A DNA stretch of 64,000 nucleotides from Variovorax sp. RA8 (GTDB lineage Bacteria; Pseudomonadota; Gammaproteobacteria; Burkholderiales; Burkholderiaceae_C). Position 1 is the stretch's first letter. Each line of letters begins with the position of its first letter. The stretch covers positions 3,410,001-3,474,000 of the forward strand of contig NZ_LR594662.1 in the NCBI RefSeq assembly GCF_901827175.1, read 5' to 3'. The translations under genes were made by a program, and so were the position numbers. This document shows positions 31,695 through 41,642 of the stretch, piece by piece. The notes under the pieces are model-generated. The model ran no database searches. It saw only the letters and a program-made list of their open reading frames with translations, and was not told the DNA's origin.

Positions 31695-31823
31695 ATGGCT
31701 GATCTTGAAAAAATGCAAAGAGAAATGAAAAGACAAATGATTGGAAAGTTTATTTATGGCGGTCCGCAGCCGACAACAATTCAGCCTCCGGAACTTCAGC
31801 CCATGCAATTTCAGCCCACGTAA
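31695..31823 (+). CDS. Small ORF abutting the effector, unknown
   Basis: The stop of the 30504 gene and the next ATG touch (TAAATG), opening a 42-residue frame that starts MADLEKMQREMKRQMIGKF and ends in a Gln/Pro-rich tail (TTIQPPELQPMQFQPT). The charged helix followed by a flexible tail is plausible for a small coupled protein, and base composition matches the effector. It ends exactly where the chaperone pseudogene begins. It could also be a chance frame made when the chaperone copy lost its start. Confidence 0.4.
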   Translation: MADLEKMQREMKRQMIGKFIYGGPQPTTIQPPELQPMQFQPT

Positions 31824-32230
31824 GTAGCCCAACTGCTGGTGGAACTGGGCGAACACACACCGCGCATCGAAAGCGTCGGCCAACAGGCCGCGTGCCTCGC
31901 TGGGCCATCGGAAATGGACGGTGGTCTCATCGTCCCTGCGGAACTCGTTGGAGAACGCAGCAGGCCTCAACCTCGAGACGGACCTGGGCCGGCCGCCCGA
32001 GAAGCACCAGCGGGCGGCTTGCGAGGCTTTGATGATGCTCACATCCCCTGAGCATGCGTCTCACGACTGGGCGATGGCACTCAGTGAGCCTGCTGGCGAG
32101 TTCCAATTCTGTGGCCGCGTCACTGTGCCGGATGCCCATTGGGTCAATCTGCGGCCCTTCTCTCCTTCATCGACGAAGGACAGCAGTGGAAGGAAATCGT
32201 CGCGCGAGGAATCCAGCGTTGGGGGATGCC
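31824..32230 (+). pseudogene. Decayed second copy of the CesT-family chaperone
   Basis: Homology to the intact chaperone at 29980 runs in three successive frames: VAQLLVELGE...TPRIES first, then LETDLG followed by CEALMMLTS, then LLSFIDEGQQWKEIVARGIQ. At least two indels separate them, and a TAA sits where the start should be. DNA identity is high (for example GAGGCTTTGATGATGCTCACATCCC is shared almost exactly), but this copy is more GC-rich than the intact one. Confidence 0.88.
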
Positions 32231-32298
32231 AAGCTTCAGCAGATGCATGGCACCTAGAATCCCTCAGGCTTCTTCACCCCCATCCTCCCAGCAACCTC

Positions 32299-32991
32299 AT
32301 GAGCTCCATCAACTTCATCGGCGGCGAAAAAGGCGGAGTCGGCAAGTCCGTCACCGCCCGGGTCTTGGCGCAGTACTTCATCGATCACAGCAAGCCCTTC
32401 GTGGGCTTCGACACCGATCGATCGCACAGCTCCTTCACCCGCTTCTACGAGGGCTTCGCCTCGCCGGTGGTGGTCGACAGCTACGAGGGCCTGGATACGG
32501 TGGTCAACGGCTTCGAGACGCATCCGCAGCAGAGCGTGATCGTCGACTTGGCGGCGCAGACGCTGGCGCCGCTGGCGCGCTGGATCAAGGATTCGGAGCT
32601 ATTCGATGTCTTCGCCGGGCTCGGCGTGACGGTCAATTTCTGGCATGTGCTGGACGACGGCAAGGATTCGAGCGACCTGCTCGGCACGCTGGTCGACACC
32701 TTCGGCAACCGGCCGAACTACATCGTGGTGCAGAACTACGGCCGCGGCAACGACTTCGCCCTGCTGCTCGGCTCGCAGTCGCTCAGCAAGGCGACGGCGC
32801 ACGGGGCGCGCGTGATCGCCCTGCCCCGCCTGCACGACGCGAGCATGCGCAAGATCGATGCGCGCAACACCAGCTTCTGGAAGGCGGTCAACGACCGCGA
32901 GGGCCCGAACGCGCTCGGGCTGCTGGAGCGCCAGCGCGTCAAGAGCTGGCTGGCAACCTCTTATGCAGCCTTCGACACGCTGCCGCTTTGA
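32299..32991 (+). CDS. ParA/MinD-like P-loop ATPase
   Basis: The 230-residue protein begins MSSINFIGGEKGGVGKSVTA, a deviant Walker A (KGGVGKS) of the ParA/MinD/Mrp group, followed by FVGFDTDRSHSSF and VIVDLAAQT (Walker B-like). Members called mobilisation or TraL-like ATPases have this form. No ParB or centromere-like repeats are nearby, so a plasmid-partition role is not supported. The gene is GC-rich and seems to be core-genome. A decayed 5' copy at 29190-29456 shows it was the right border of a duplicated unit. Confidence 0.82.
   Translation: MSSINFIGGEKGGVGKSVTARVLAQYFIDHSKPFVGFDTDRSHSSFTRFYEGFASPVVVDSYEGLDTVVNGFETHPQQSVIVDLAAQTLAPLARWIKDSELFDVFAGLGVTVNFWHVLDDGKDSSDLLGTLVDTFGNRPNYIVVQNYGRGNDFALLLGSQSLSKATAHGARVIALPRLHDASMRKIDARNTSFWKAVNDREGPNALGLLERQRVKSWLATSYAAFDTLPL
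32963..32988 (+). repeat. Imperfect 26-base repeat at the ParA-like 3' end (pairs with 35245-35270)
   Basis: The final ParA-like codons for AAFDTLPL recur at 35245-35270 with 21 of 26 bases identical, just after the last effector gene and overlapping the dsbB 3' end. Direct repeats flanking the 2.2 kb insert would fit insertion or duplication at this gene end, though chance similarity is possible. Confidence 0.4.
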
Positions 32992-33386
32992 TCGCCCCTG
33001 GCTCCTGCCGCCACGGTAGGACAGCTGGCCCGGGATTAACTGGTTTTCGAAGCCCGAAGGCGCTGTCGTTGCTCACACAAGGCGCGGGTACGACGGCTTG
33101 ATACCCCGGCAAGTGGATTGGCAGCGCTTTCGCCGTGCTGCACCGGCTTGGCCGCCATCGCGCTGATCTCATCGCTCGCGCGGTGCATTCGACCGAGCGC
33201 GCCGCGTGATCGGCTTTGTCCGTGTCATGAATCTCGAGCTCAAGTTTGATGGGCTCACACCCTTCTCTTTAACGCTTTGTGACTTTTGGCGCATCGATCT
33301 GCAACTTTCGATTGAGTGGCCGTTACAAAGATCAAGAGAACGGCGGTCACCCATCAACCGCACGCCGCACTTCGAAATCGAACGCC
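32992..33386. other. Intergenic region before the last effector gene
   Basis: These 395 bases hold no supported gene. The first 240 bases are GC-rich. Composition drops to effector-like values after about 33230, which may mark an insertion joint. The promoter of the effector gene must lie here; I found no hrp, PIP or clear housekeeping promoter. Confidence 0.5.
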
Positions 33387-35231
33387 ATGCCTCCCACACA
33401 TTCTCTTGACGTCACCACCGCTACAACTGTCCACCAACTGCAGGATTTCCTGAATAGCGCAAAAAGCGAGCGCACTCTTCACGCAAAGATCGGCAAGGAC
33501 GGTTCACGCGTGCTCTATGTAAGCAAAAGCAAGGGGGGGACTGGCTTCAAGCAAGCACTGTTTCCCAAAAAATTCGAGCAGCGGAAAATTGCCGCGCGTC
33601 AGGCCATCCTGGACATCACAGGGGCAAATAGCACAGGACAAAACACAGCTTTGTATGCCTGGATAACAAGCGGAGTTATACGGAAAGAGCTGGATGAAGG
33701 TAATTTCGTAGTCGACATCGCCCCGCTGATCGTGGGAGAGTTGAAATCCAGACTGTCCGAGCAAATCGAGCTCCATCAGCAAGCCTTGGCAGAAAAATAT
33801 TTCAAGGGAATCGAGCTTGACTTCGGCAGCGGCAAGGCGCGGACGCCGTTCTCAGCTCAAAACGAGAAGACCTCGCCATTGGCAAAAGGTTTGCAGCATG
33901 CAATGGTTGGTATTCAAGATGCAGCTCATCAACTGAGCGGGTCCAATCGCAAGGAGCTCCGGGACAGCACGACGGCTTTCATCAAGGACAATCTGCCAGA
34001 CTGCCCTTTCGAGGCCCCGTACGAATACGAACAGATCGTTGACTTCAGCCTTGCTTTCGACAGAGACATAAACAAGCTGTTGAACCAGATTTTTGAAAAA
34101 GCGCCGCAAGACAAAACGGCGCAAAATGTCGCGATGGCATTAGCCGATAATTTCAAGAAATTAAAGTTCAGCACAGATCTTTTCGCCAACAAGAAATTCA
34201 TTGAGAGCTGTCCGGAAACGAAGCGCGAGGGCGTGATCGAACTCGGAAAGAAACTGGGCGCACTTCACGAGCTTCTCCATCAGCCCGAAGGATTCTATAC
34301 ATCCCTCGGCGCGCTTACCGGCTTGGCAATCAAATCGCCCCCCGACTTCAGGATTTACCTGGATAAATTCAAAACCAATTTCATTCTTGCCAATTTGCCA
34401 GAAGGCGCAATCGCGGATGAAAATGGAAATTTGAGTGGAAGTCAGACACTTCGGGTAGTGCCGGACATCTCCAAATACCCAGATCTGCTATCACCAACAA
34501 TCGGCTATGCTGGCTCATCCATTTCAGAGATGCTCGAGCGCGAAAAAACAATTAGCCTGAAGAATGGCAAAAAGGAGATTGGTCCAATTACGGTTCACAA
34601 ACAGGCAATTGCTGATTTCTGGCGATTCGACTACGAGATTCCGACTGAACCAGGTACTGTGTTCAGATCCAGCGACTTGCCAGTGGGAACTGAACAGCAA
34701 GACAATCGCAACATGGCCGTTGCTTACGCGGTCAACGCGTTTGCGGGAGGTAATCCCAATGCCACCGTAGTGCTCTCTTCAGTTCTTACCCAGACTACAT
34801 TAGCTCCGCTGTTTCATTGCCTGGCCGACCCGGAAGGAAAAATTGTTCCTTTCAGAATGGTCACCACCTCCAATTCAGCGACCTTCGATGAGCCGCTGAT
34901 GCTTCAGAAGAGCGACGGGACCTACGAAAAAATCTCAACCAAAGGCATGGGAGCGTGCAAATGGAAGCTTTCCCATGTGATCTCCGAAAACGGTCGCATT
35001 GACTACAAGATCTCGATTGATTGGCAGACTTATGTAGTTGCCGGCAAAATGCAGGATTGGCTATCACTGCCAGAGAACCATGTTCTTGGAATTCACTGGA
35101 AGGCAGATTTCATCGTCGACGGCGATGAAGCTCGCGACGGAGCGCTGAAACTATCGATTCCGAACGCGATCGAGGCGACCTTTTCAGGCCGCGTGAACGT
35201 TCAGAAAAAAAGCGAGGGCATCGAGGTCTGA
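33387..35231 (+). CDS. Mosaic candidate type III effector with three modules
   Basis: The 614-residue protein combines the modules found separately in its neighbours. Residues about 8-80 and 185-315 match the 30504 protein; residues about 330-614 match the C-terminus of the 27425 protein (ILANLPEG, DENGNLSG, VLSSVL, GMGACKWKLS, ATFSGRV). There is no signal peptide or membrane segment. GC content is lower than that of the core genes on either side. No catalytic motif is evident. The ATG at 33387 is chosen because it starts at the same point of the shared N-terminal module as the 30504 gene; a longer frame upstream is possible. It converges on dsbB with 11 bases between the stops. Confidence 0.75.
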   Translation: MPPTHSLDVTTATTVHQLQDFLNSAKSERTLHAKIGKDGSRVLYVSKSKGGTGFKQALFPKKFEQRKIAARQAILDITGANSTGQNTALYAWITSGVIRKELDEGNFVVDIAPLIVGELKSRLSEQIELHQQALAEKYFKGIELDFGSGKARTPFSAQNEKTSPLAKGLQHAMVGIQDAAHQLSGSNRKELRDSTTAFIKDNLPDCPFEAPYEYEQIVDFSLAFDRDINKLLNQIFEKAPQDKTAQNVAMALADNFKKLKFSTDLFANKKFIESCPETKREGVIELGKKLGALHELLHQPEGFYTSLGALTGLAIKSPPDFRIYLDKFKTNFILANLPEGAIADENGNLSGSQTLRVVPDISKYPDLLSPTIGYAGSSISEMLEREKTISLKNGKKEIGPITVHKQAIADFWRFDYEIPTEPGTVFRSSDLPVGTEQQDNRNMAVAYAVNAFAGGNPNATVVLSSVLTQTTLAPLFHCLADPEGKIVPFRMVTTSNSATFDEPLMLQKSDGTYEKISTKGMGACKWKLSHVISENGRIDYKISIDWQTYVVAGKMQDWLSLPENHVLGIHWKADFIVDGDEARDGALKLSIPNAIEATFSGRVNVQKKSEGIEV

Positions 35232-35242
35232 CTCGCGCCCGG

Positions 35243-35779
35243 TCATGCCACCTTCGACGCCCTGCCGCTCAGGGAATCGGAGCGTGAGCCACGCGAGAAC
35301 AGCAGGCCGAGCAACAGCAAGCCAAACCCCACAAAGGCAACAAAAGACCAGTTCGCAATCGACAGTCCCAGAAAGGTCCAGTCGATCTGCGTGCAGTCGC
35401 CGCCGCCGCGGAAGATCATCGGCAGGGCCCGCTTGAGCGGGAAGGTCTCGATCATCCCGTAGAGGTCGCGCCCGCAGGACACGACCTCGGGCGGGTACCA
35501 CTGCAGCCAGCTCTGGCGTGCGGCGGTGTAGGCGCCGCCAGCGGCCATCACCAACGCCAGCGTTGCGCCGGTGAGCTGCAGGCCGCGGCTCTTGCTCAGG
35601 GCCGCCAATCCCGTGAACACTGCCACCAGCACCAGCGCATAGCGCTGCACGATGCACATCGGGCAGGGCTCGAGACCCACCACATGCTGCAAATAGAGCC
35701 CGAAGGCCAGCATCGCCACGCAGGCGGCGCAGATCAGCGCGAGCGCGCGGCGCGGCGCCCGGAAGTACCAGTCGAACAA
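35243..35779 (-). CDS. dsbB: Disulfide bond formation protein B
   Basis: The 178-residue inner-membrane protein has four hydrophobic helices and the two periplasmic cysteine pairs of DsbB: CPMC (about residues 39-42) and the later pair in VVSCGRD and GGDCTQID. It reoxidises DsbA by passing electrons to quinones. It begins one base after the cysA stop, so it is probably read through from the sulfate transporter operon. The 3' end carries a short stretch resembling the end of the ParA-like gene. Confidence 0.95.
   Translation of the reverse strand: MFDWYFRAPRRALALICAACVAMLAFGLYLQHVVGLEPCPMCIVQRYALVLVAVFTGLAALSKSRGLQLTGATLALVMAAGGAYTAARQSWLQWYPPEVVSCGRDLYGMIETFPLKRALPMIFRGGGDCTQIDWTFLGLSIANWSFVAFVGFGLLLLGLLFSRGSRSDSLSGRASKVA
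35245..35270 (+). repeat. Imperfect 26-base repeat (pairs with 32963-32988)
   Basis: Matches the end of the ParA-like gene at 21 of 26 positions and would read ATFDALPL in the plus direction. It lies within the last codons of dsbB on the other strand. Confidence 0.4.
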
Positions 35780-35780
35780 A

Positions 35781-36866
<1,086 letters not shown>

Positions 36867-36878
36867 GTCTTGTTCTCC

Positions 36879-37778
36879 TCAGGCTTGCGCAGCCGAGAGC
36901 GGACGCTCGGGCGGCAGCTCGGCAAGGGCCTTCATCTCGCGCTCGTGGCGCCATTCGATGACCGACTTGATGACCAGCGTGACCAACGCCAGGATGGCCA
37001 GCAGCGAGGCGACCGAGAAAGCCGCGACCGATTGGTATTCGTTGTAGAGCACTTCCACGTGCAGCGGCATGGTGTTGGTCTGGCCGCGGATGTGGCCCGA
37101 GACCACCGACACGGCGCCGAACTCGCCCATGGCGCGCGCATTGCACAGGATCACGCCGTACAGCAGCCCCCACTTGATGTTGGGCAGGGTCACGCGCCGG
37201 AAGGTCTGCCAGCCGGTGGCGCCGAGCACGATGGCGGCCTGCTCCTCCTCGGTGCCCTGCGCCTGCATCAGCGGGATCAGCTCGCGTGCGATGAAGGGGA
37301 AGGTGACGAAGACGGTGGCCAGCACGATGCCGGGCACGGCGAAGATGATCTTGATGTCGTGCGCCGCAAGCCAGGGCCCGAACCAGCCCTGCGCGCCGAA
37401 GACCAGCACGTAGATCAGGCCCGCCACCACCGGCGACACCGCGAAGGGAAGATCGACGAGCGTGGTCAGCAGCGCCTTGCCGCGGAATTCGAACTTGGCG
37501 ATGGCCCAGGCCGCGGCCACGCCGAAGATCAGGTTCATCGGCACCGCGATGGCGGCGGTGATGAGCGTGAGGCGGATGGCGCTCCAGGCATCGGGCTCCT
37601 TCAGCGCGTCGAGGTACGCGTCGACGCCCTTGCGCAAGGCCTCGGTCGCTACAGCGGCCAGCGGCAGCACGAGGAACAGGAACATGAAGGCCAGTGCCAG
37701 GCCGATCAGCGTGAAGCGGACCCAGGGCGCCTCGGTGGTGCCGGCCTGGGCGCGGCGAACGGTGCGGCTGCTGCTCAT
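36879..37778 (-). CDS. cysW: Sulfate ABC transporter permease CysW
   Basis: The 299-residue inner-membrane protein has six hydrophobic helices and the permease EAA loop ([20 protein letters not shown]). The start at 37778 overlaps the cysT stop (ATGA). An upstream in-frame ATG would overlap cysT more deeply and is less likely. Confidence 0.96.
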   Translation of the reverse strand: MSSSRTVRRAQAGTTEAPWVRFTLIGLALAFMFLFLVLPLAAVATEALRKGVDAYLDALKEPDAWSAIRLTLITAAIAVPMNLIFGVAAAWAIAKFEFRGKALLTTLVDLPFAVSPVVAGLIYVLVFGAQGWFGPWLAAHDIKIIFAVPGIVLATVFVTFPFIARELIPLMQAQGTEEEQAAIVLGATGWQTFRRVTLPNIKWGLLYGVILCNARAMGEFGAVSVVSGHIRGQTNTMPLHVEVLYNEYQSVAAFSVASLLAILALVTLVIKSVIEWRHEREMKALAELPPERPLSAAQA

Positions 37779-38665
37779 GCCGACGCTCCACGCCGCCGCT
37801 GCCACGCCTGCAGTGCATTGATGACCAGCAGCAGCATGAAGGAGATCACCAGCATCACCAGCGCGACCGCCGTCGCGCCAGCGAAGTCGTACTGCTCCAG
37901 TTTGCCGATGATGATCAGCGGCGTGATCTCCGAGATCATCGGCATGTTGCCGGCAATGAAGATCACCGAGCCGTATTCACCGATCGCACGGGCGAAGGCC
38001 ATGGCGAAGCCCGTCAGCAGCGCCGGCGTGATCGAGGGCAGGATCACCTTGGTGAAGGTCTGCAGCCGCGTCGCGCCCAGGCTGGTGGCGGCCTCCTCCA
38101 GTTCCTTCTCGGTGTCCTCGAGCACCGGCTGCACGGTGCGCACCACGAACGGCAGGCCGATGAAGATCAGCGCGATCACCACGCCGGCCGGCGTGAAGGC
38201 AAGCTTGATGCCCATCGGCTCGAGGTACTGGCCGATCCAGCCGTTGCCCGCAAGCAGCGCGGTCAGCGAGATGCCGGCCACGGCGGTGGGCAGCGCGAAC
38301 GGCAGGTCGACCAGCGCGTCGACGATGCGCTTGCCGGGGAACTTGTAGCGCACCAGCACCCAGGCCACCAGCAGCCCGAAGACCAGGTTGACGAGCGCCG
38401 CGATGAGCGAGGCGCCGAAGGTCAGGCGGTACGAGGCCATCACGCGCGGCGCGGTCACAGCGGCCCAGAACTGCTCCCAGCTGAGCAGCGAGGTCTTGAA
38501 GGCCAGTGCCGACAGCGGGATCAGGACGATCAGGCAGAGATAGAAGATCGAGAAGCCGAGCGTGAGATGGAAGCCCGGCAGCACGCGCCGGGATACGCCC
38601 GTATTCCCCCGACGCGGCAAAGGCGCTGCCGAGGACGGCAGCGCCGAAGAGAGGGCTCCGCTCAT
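37775..38665 (-). CDS. cysT: Sulfate ABC transporter permease CysT (CysU)
   Basis: The 296-residue inner-membrane permease has the EAA loop ([20 protein letters not shown]) and six predicted helices. Its ATG follows the stop of sbp directly (TAAATG), and its own stop overlaps cysW. The partner subunits lie on both sides in the same operon. Confidence 0.96.
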   Translation of the reverse strand: MSGALSSALPSSAAPLPRRGNTGVSRRVLPGFHLTLGFSIFYLCLIVLIPLSALAFKTSLLSWEQFWAAVTAPRVMASYRLTFGASLIAALVNLVFGLLVAWVLVRYKFPGKRIVDALVDLPFALPTAVAGISLTALLAGNGWIGQYLEPMGIKLAFTPAGVVIALIFIGLPFVVRTVQPVLEDTEKELEEAATSLGATRLQTFTKVILPSITPALLTGFAMAFARAIGEYGSVIFIAGNMPMISEITPLIIIGKLEQYDFAGATAVALVMLVISFMLLLVINALQAWQRRRGASA

Positions 38666-39670
38666 TTACTTTGCGCCGGGCGTATACAGCTTGTCGAACT
38701 GCCCACCGTCGTTGAAGTGCACCTTCTGCGCCTCGCCGAGGCTGCCGAACAGTTCCTGCACGGTGAAGAGCTGCAGCGGCTTGAAGGTGGCAACGTGCTT
38801 CTTGAGCACCGCCTCCGAGCGCGGGCGCAGCGCGTGCTTGGCCGCGATCTCCTGGGCCTCGTCGGAATAGAGGTAGTCCAGGTAGGCCTTGGCCAGCTCG
38901 GCGGTGCCCTTCTTGGCGACCGTGCGCTCGACCACCGCCACGGGGTTCTCTGCCACGATGCTGATCGAGGGATAGACGGCGTCGGCCTTGCCGGCACCGA
39001 ACTCGCGCTCGATGGAGACCACTTCCGATTCGAAGGTGATCAGCACATCGCCGATGTTGCGCTGCAGGAAGGCGGTGGTGGCATCACGCCCGCCGCGCGC
39101 GAGGATGGGTACGTTCTTGAACAGCTTGCCCACGAACTCGGCAGCCTGCGCATCAGTGCCGCCCTTCTTCTTCACGTAGCCCCAGGCCGCGAGATAGGCA
39201 TAGCGGCCGTTGCCGCCGGTCTTGGGATTGACGATCACCACCTGCACGCCGGGCTTGATGAGGTCGTCCCAATCCTTGATGCCCTTCGGGTTGCCATTGC
39301 GCGTGAGAAACAGCATGGTCGAGGTGGTGGGCGCCGCGTTCTGCGGGAAGCGCTTGGCCCAGTCCTTGGCGACCACGCCGGCGTTGGCGAGGAAGTCGAT
39401 GTCGGTGGTGGTGTTCATGGTCACCACGTCGGCCGCCAGGCCGTCGGCGACGGCGCGCGCCTGCGCGCTGGAGCCGGCGTGCGACTGGTCGATCTTGACG
39501 TCCTTGCCCGTGGTCTTCTTGTAGTTCGCGATGAAGGCCGCGTTGTAGTCCTTGTAGAACTCGCGGGCCACGTCGTAGGACACGTTCAGCAAAGTCTGGG
39601 CCGAGGCGGCACCGGCGGCGGCTGCCAGCGCCAATGCAGCAATGATCGTCTTCGTCGTCTTGAAAGTCAT
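38666..39670 (-). CDS. sbp: Periplasmic sulfate-binding protein (operon copy)
   Basis: The 334-residue preprotein has a signal peptide ending GAASAQ, then LLNVSYDVAREFYKDYN, the signature of sulfate-binding proteins. It collects sulfate in the periplasm for CysTWA. A second, similar binding protein is encoded at 45127-46152. The 243 bases upstream to the next gene contain an AT-rich stretch (ATCTAATTGTTTGAATATAT near 39870-39890), a likely promoter. A short frame on this strand (39667-39852) looks spurious. Confidence 0.96.
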   Translation of the reverse strand: MTFKTTKTIIAALALAAAAGAASAQTLLNVSYDVAREFYKDYNAAFIANYKKTTGKDVKIDQSHAGSSAQARAVADGLAADVVTMNTTTDIDFLANAGVVAKDWAKRFPQNAAPTTSTMLFLTRNGNPKGIKDWDDLIKPGVQVVIVNPKTGGNGRYAYLAAWGYVKKKGGTDAQAAEFVGKLFKNVPILARGGRDATTAFLQRNIGDVLITFESEVVSIEREFGAGKADAVYPSISIVAENPVAVVERTVAKKGTAELAKAYLDYLYSDEAQEIAAKHALRPRSEAVLKKHVATFKPLQLFTVQELFGSLGEAQKVHFNDGGQFDKLYTPGAK

Positions 39671-39913
39671 AGGGTAGCCAATGGTTGGAAAGGGGGACGG
39701 GCGCCCATCAGCGCGCTGGGTTCGTCCGTCAGCGACCGGAGCAGCGCCAGGCCCAAAGGCCAGTCGCCATGCCCCGAATCGATGTTGATATGGATATGGC
39801 CGGCATTCTGCATGCGAACGAATTCGCCAGGAGCGCCGATTCTGCGGAGCATTGCTTCAAAGCCAAACGAATATCTAATTGTTTGAATATATCTGTGGTG
39901 AATAAGCCCGCCC

Positions 39914-40828
39914 CTACACCAGGAGATTGAAGCCCTCGGCGCCGACGTGCTCGCCCAGGAAATCGATCAGCTTCCGGATCGCCGGCACCAGCGCCCGCCG
40001 TGACGGAAACACCGCATGCAGGATGCTCGCCGGCGGCCCCCAGCCCGGCAGCACCTCCACCAGCCGGCCCGCCTCGAGGTCCTCCTTGCACATGTAGCCC
40101 GGCAGGATGCTGGCGCCGATGCCCTCCACCACCGCGAACTTGAGCGTCAGCAGATCGTCCGCCAGGTAGCGCGGCCGGTGCTGGACGGTGTGCGATGCGC
40201 CATCGGGGCCTTCCAGGCACCAGCTCACCCGTCCATCCGCGGCCGACTGGGCCACGGTGTCCAGGCGCGCGAATTCGCCCACCATGCTGACCGGGCCCTG
40301 GCGCCGCAACTGCTCCGGGCTGGCCACCAGCACGCCCCGGGCGACGGCGAGCTGCTTGGCCACCAGCGTGGTGCTGTCCTCGATGACCGGCCGCACGCGC
40401 AGGGCCAGGTCGATGCCCTCCTCGATCAGGTCGACCGCCCGGTTCAGGATGCGCATCTCGATCTGAACCGCCGGGTAGCGCCGCATGAACTGCGACACCA
40501 GCACGCCGACGCCGCTCTGCGCCAGCGTGATCGGGCAGCTGATGCGCACCAGGCCGCGCGGCTCGGTTTGCACCTGGGCGATGGCTTCGGCGGCCGCCTC
40601 CGCGGCGTCGCGCATGGCGATGCTGTGCCGCAGGTAGAGCTCGCCGGCCGGGGTCAGCGAGAGCTGCCGGGTACTGCGCTGCAGCAGCTGCACGCCCAGG
40701 CGTGCTTCCAGCTCGGCGACCCGGCGCGAAAGGCGGGACTTGGGAATGCCCAGGGCCCGCCCGGCGGCCGCAAAGCCCCCACGCTCGGCCACCTCGGCGA
40801 AGAAAACCATGTCGTTGAGATCCTGCAT
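39914..40828 (-). CDS. LysR-family transcription regulator
   Basis: The 304-residue protein begins with a winged helix-turn-helix (MVFFAEVAERGGFAAAGRAL and SRLSRRVAELEARLGVQLL) and has a LysR substrate-binding domain from about residue 90. It is divergent from the azoreductase at 40962, with 133 bases between starts, so it probably controls that gene and itself. The inducer is unknown; quinones or aromatic compounds would fit the target. The N-terminal motifs are of the broad CrgA/AaeR-like group common in Burkholderiales. Confidence 0.93.
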   Translation of the reverse strand: MQDLNDMVFFAEVAERGGFAAAGRALGIPKSRLSRRVAELEARLGVQLLQRSTRQLSLTPAGELYLRHSIAMRDAAEAAAEAIAQVQTEPRGLVRISCPITLAQSGVGVLVSQFMRRYPAVQIEMRILNRAVDLIEEGIDLALRVRPVIEDSTTLVAKQLAVARGVLVASPEQLRRQGPVSMVGEFARLDTVAQSAADGRVSWCLEGPDGASHTVQHRPRYLADDLLTLKFAVVEGIGASILPGYMCKEDLEAGRLVEVLPGWGPPASILHAVFPSRRALVPAIRKLIDFLGEHVGAEGFNLLV

Positions 40829-40961
40829 GGGGCGGATTGTTCCACCAACAGGACGATCTGTGTGAATTTTGCCTTCTTATCAAGCAATCGTCTCATAAAT
40901 AGACTTACACCATGCCGACCGATCCCTGCGCCGGCGCCTTATCGAAAGAGAGCGATTGATC

Positions 40962-41609
40962 ATGAAACTGCTGCATGTCGATTCCAGCGTCCTCGGTACC
41001 AGCTCCGTTTCCCGCCAGCTCACCGCGGAGATCGTGGCCGAATGGCGCAAGAGCCATCCGAACACGAGCGTCGAGTACCTCGACCTCGCCGTCGACACCC
41101 CCAACCACTTCAATGCCGATGCGCTTGGCATCAAGGTCGGCGTGCAAGCCAGCCCCACCGAAGCCCAGCGCCGGGAGAATGCAGTCTCCGAGCGGCTGGT
41201 GAGCCAGTTCCTGGCCTCCGACGTGATCGTGATCGGCGCACCGCTCTACAACTTCACCGTGCCGACCCAGCTCAAGGCCTGGATCGACCGCCTGGCGCAA
41301 GCCGGCCGCACCTTCACCTACACCGACAAGGGCCCGGTCGGCCTGGCCGGCGGCAAGACGGTGATCGTGGCGTCGACCCGCGGCGGCATCTACTCGACCA
41401 GCGAAGGCGGCCAGGCGTTGGAACATCAGGAAAGCTACCTGAAGGCCATCTTCGGCTTCTTCGGCATCACCGACGTGCGCTTCGTGCGCGCCGAGGGCCT
41501 GGCAATGGGCGACGCGCCCAAGGCCGCTGCGCTCAGCGCAGCGCGTGCCGACATCTCGGCCGCAACGGGCGAAGCCGCGAACCAGGACCGCGCCGCCCTC
41601 GCAGCCTGA
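40962..41609 (+). CDS. azoR: FMN-dependent NADH-azoreductase
   Basis: The 215-residue flavodoxin-fold enzyme starts [20 protein letters not shown], the FMN phosphate-binding segment, and has [19 protein letters not shown]. It reduces quinones and azo compounds with NADH. The ATG at 40962 is preferred to an in-frame TTG two codons upstream; AAAGAGAG lies before it. It is divergent from a LysR regulator. Confidence 0.95.
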   Translation: MKLLHVDSSVLGTSSVSRQLTAEIVAEWRKSHPNTSVEYLDLAVDTPNHFNADALGIKVGVQASPTEAQRRENAVSERLVSQFLASDVIVIGAPLYNFTVPTQLKAWIDRLAQAGRTFTYTDKGPVGLAGGKTVIVASTRGGIYSTSEGGQALEHQESYLKAIFGFFGITDVRFVRAEGLAMGDAPKAAALSAARADISAATGEAANQDRAALAA

Positions 41610-41642
41610 TGAATGCCGCGGGCGCGCACAAGGCGCCCGTGC

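Noticed and set aside
32299-32991. Plasmid partition or integrative element marker
   Set aside because: The ParA-like ATPase stands alone without ParB, integrase, relaxase, transposase or att sites nearby.
25312-33386. PIP/hrp-type promoter boxes (TTCGB-N15-TTCGB or GGAACC-N15/16-CCAC)
   Set aside because: Several TTCG and GGAAC words occur near effector starts, but none has the required spacing.
39667-39852. 61-codon frame upstream of the first sulfate-binding gene
   Set aside because: Starts without a ribosome site and overlaps the promoter region of sbp; no family resemblance.
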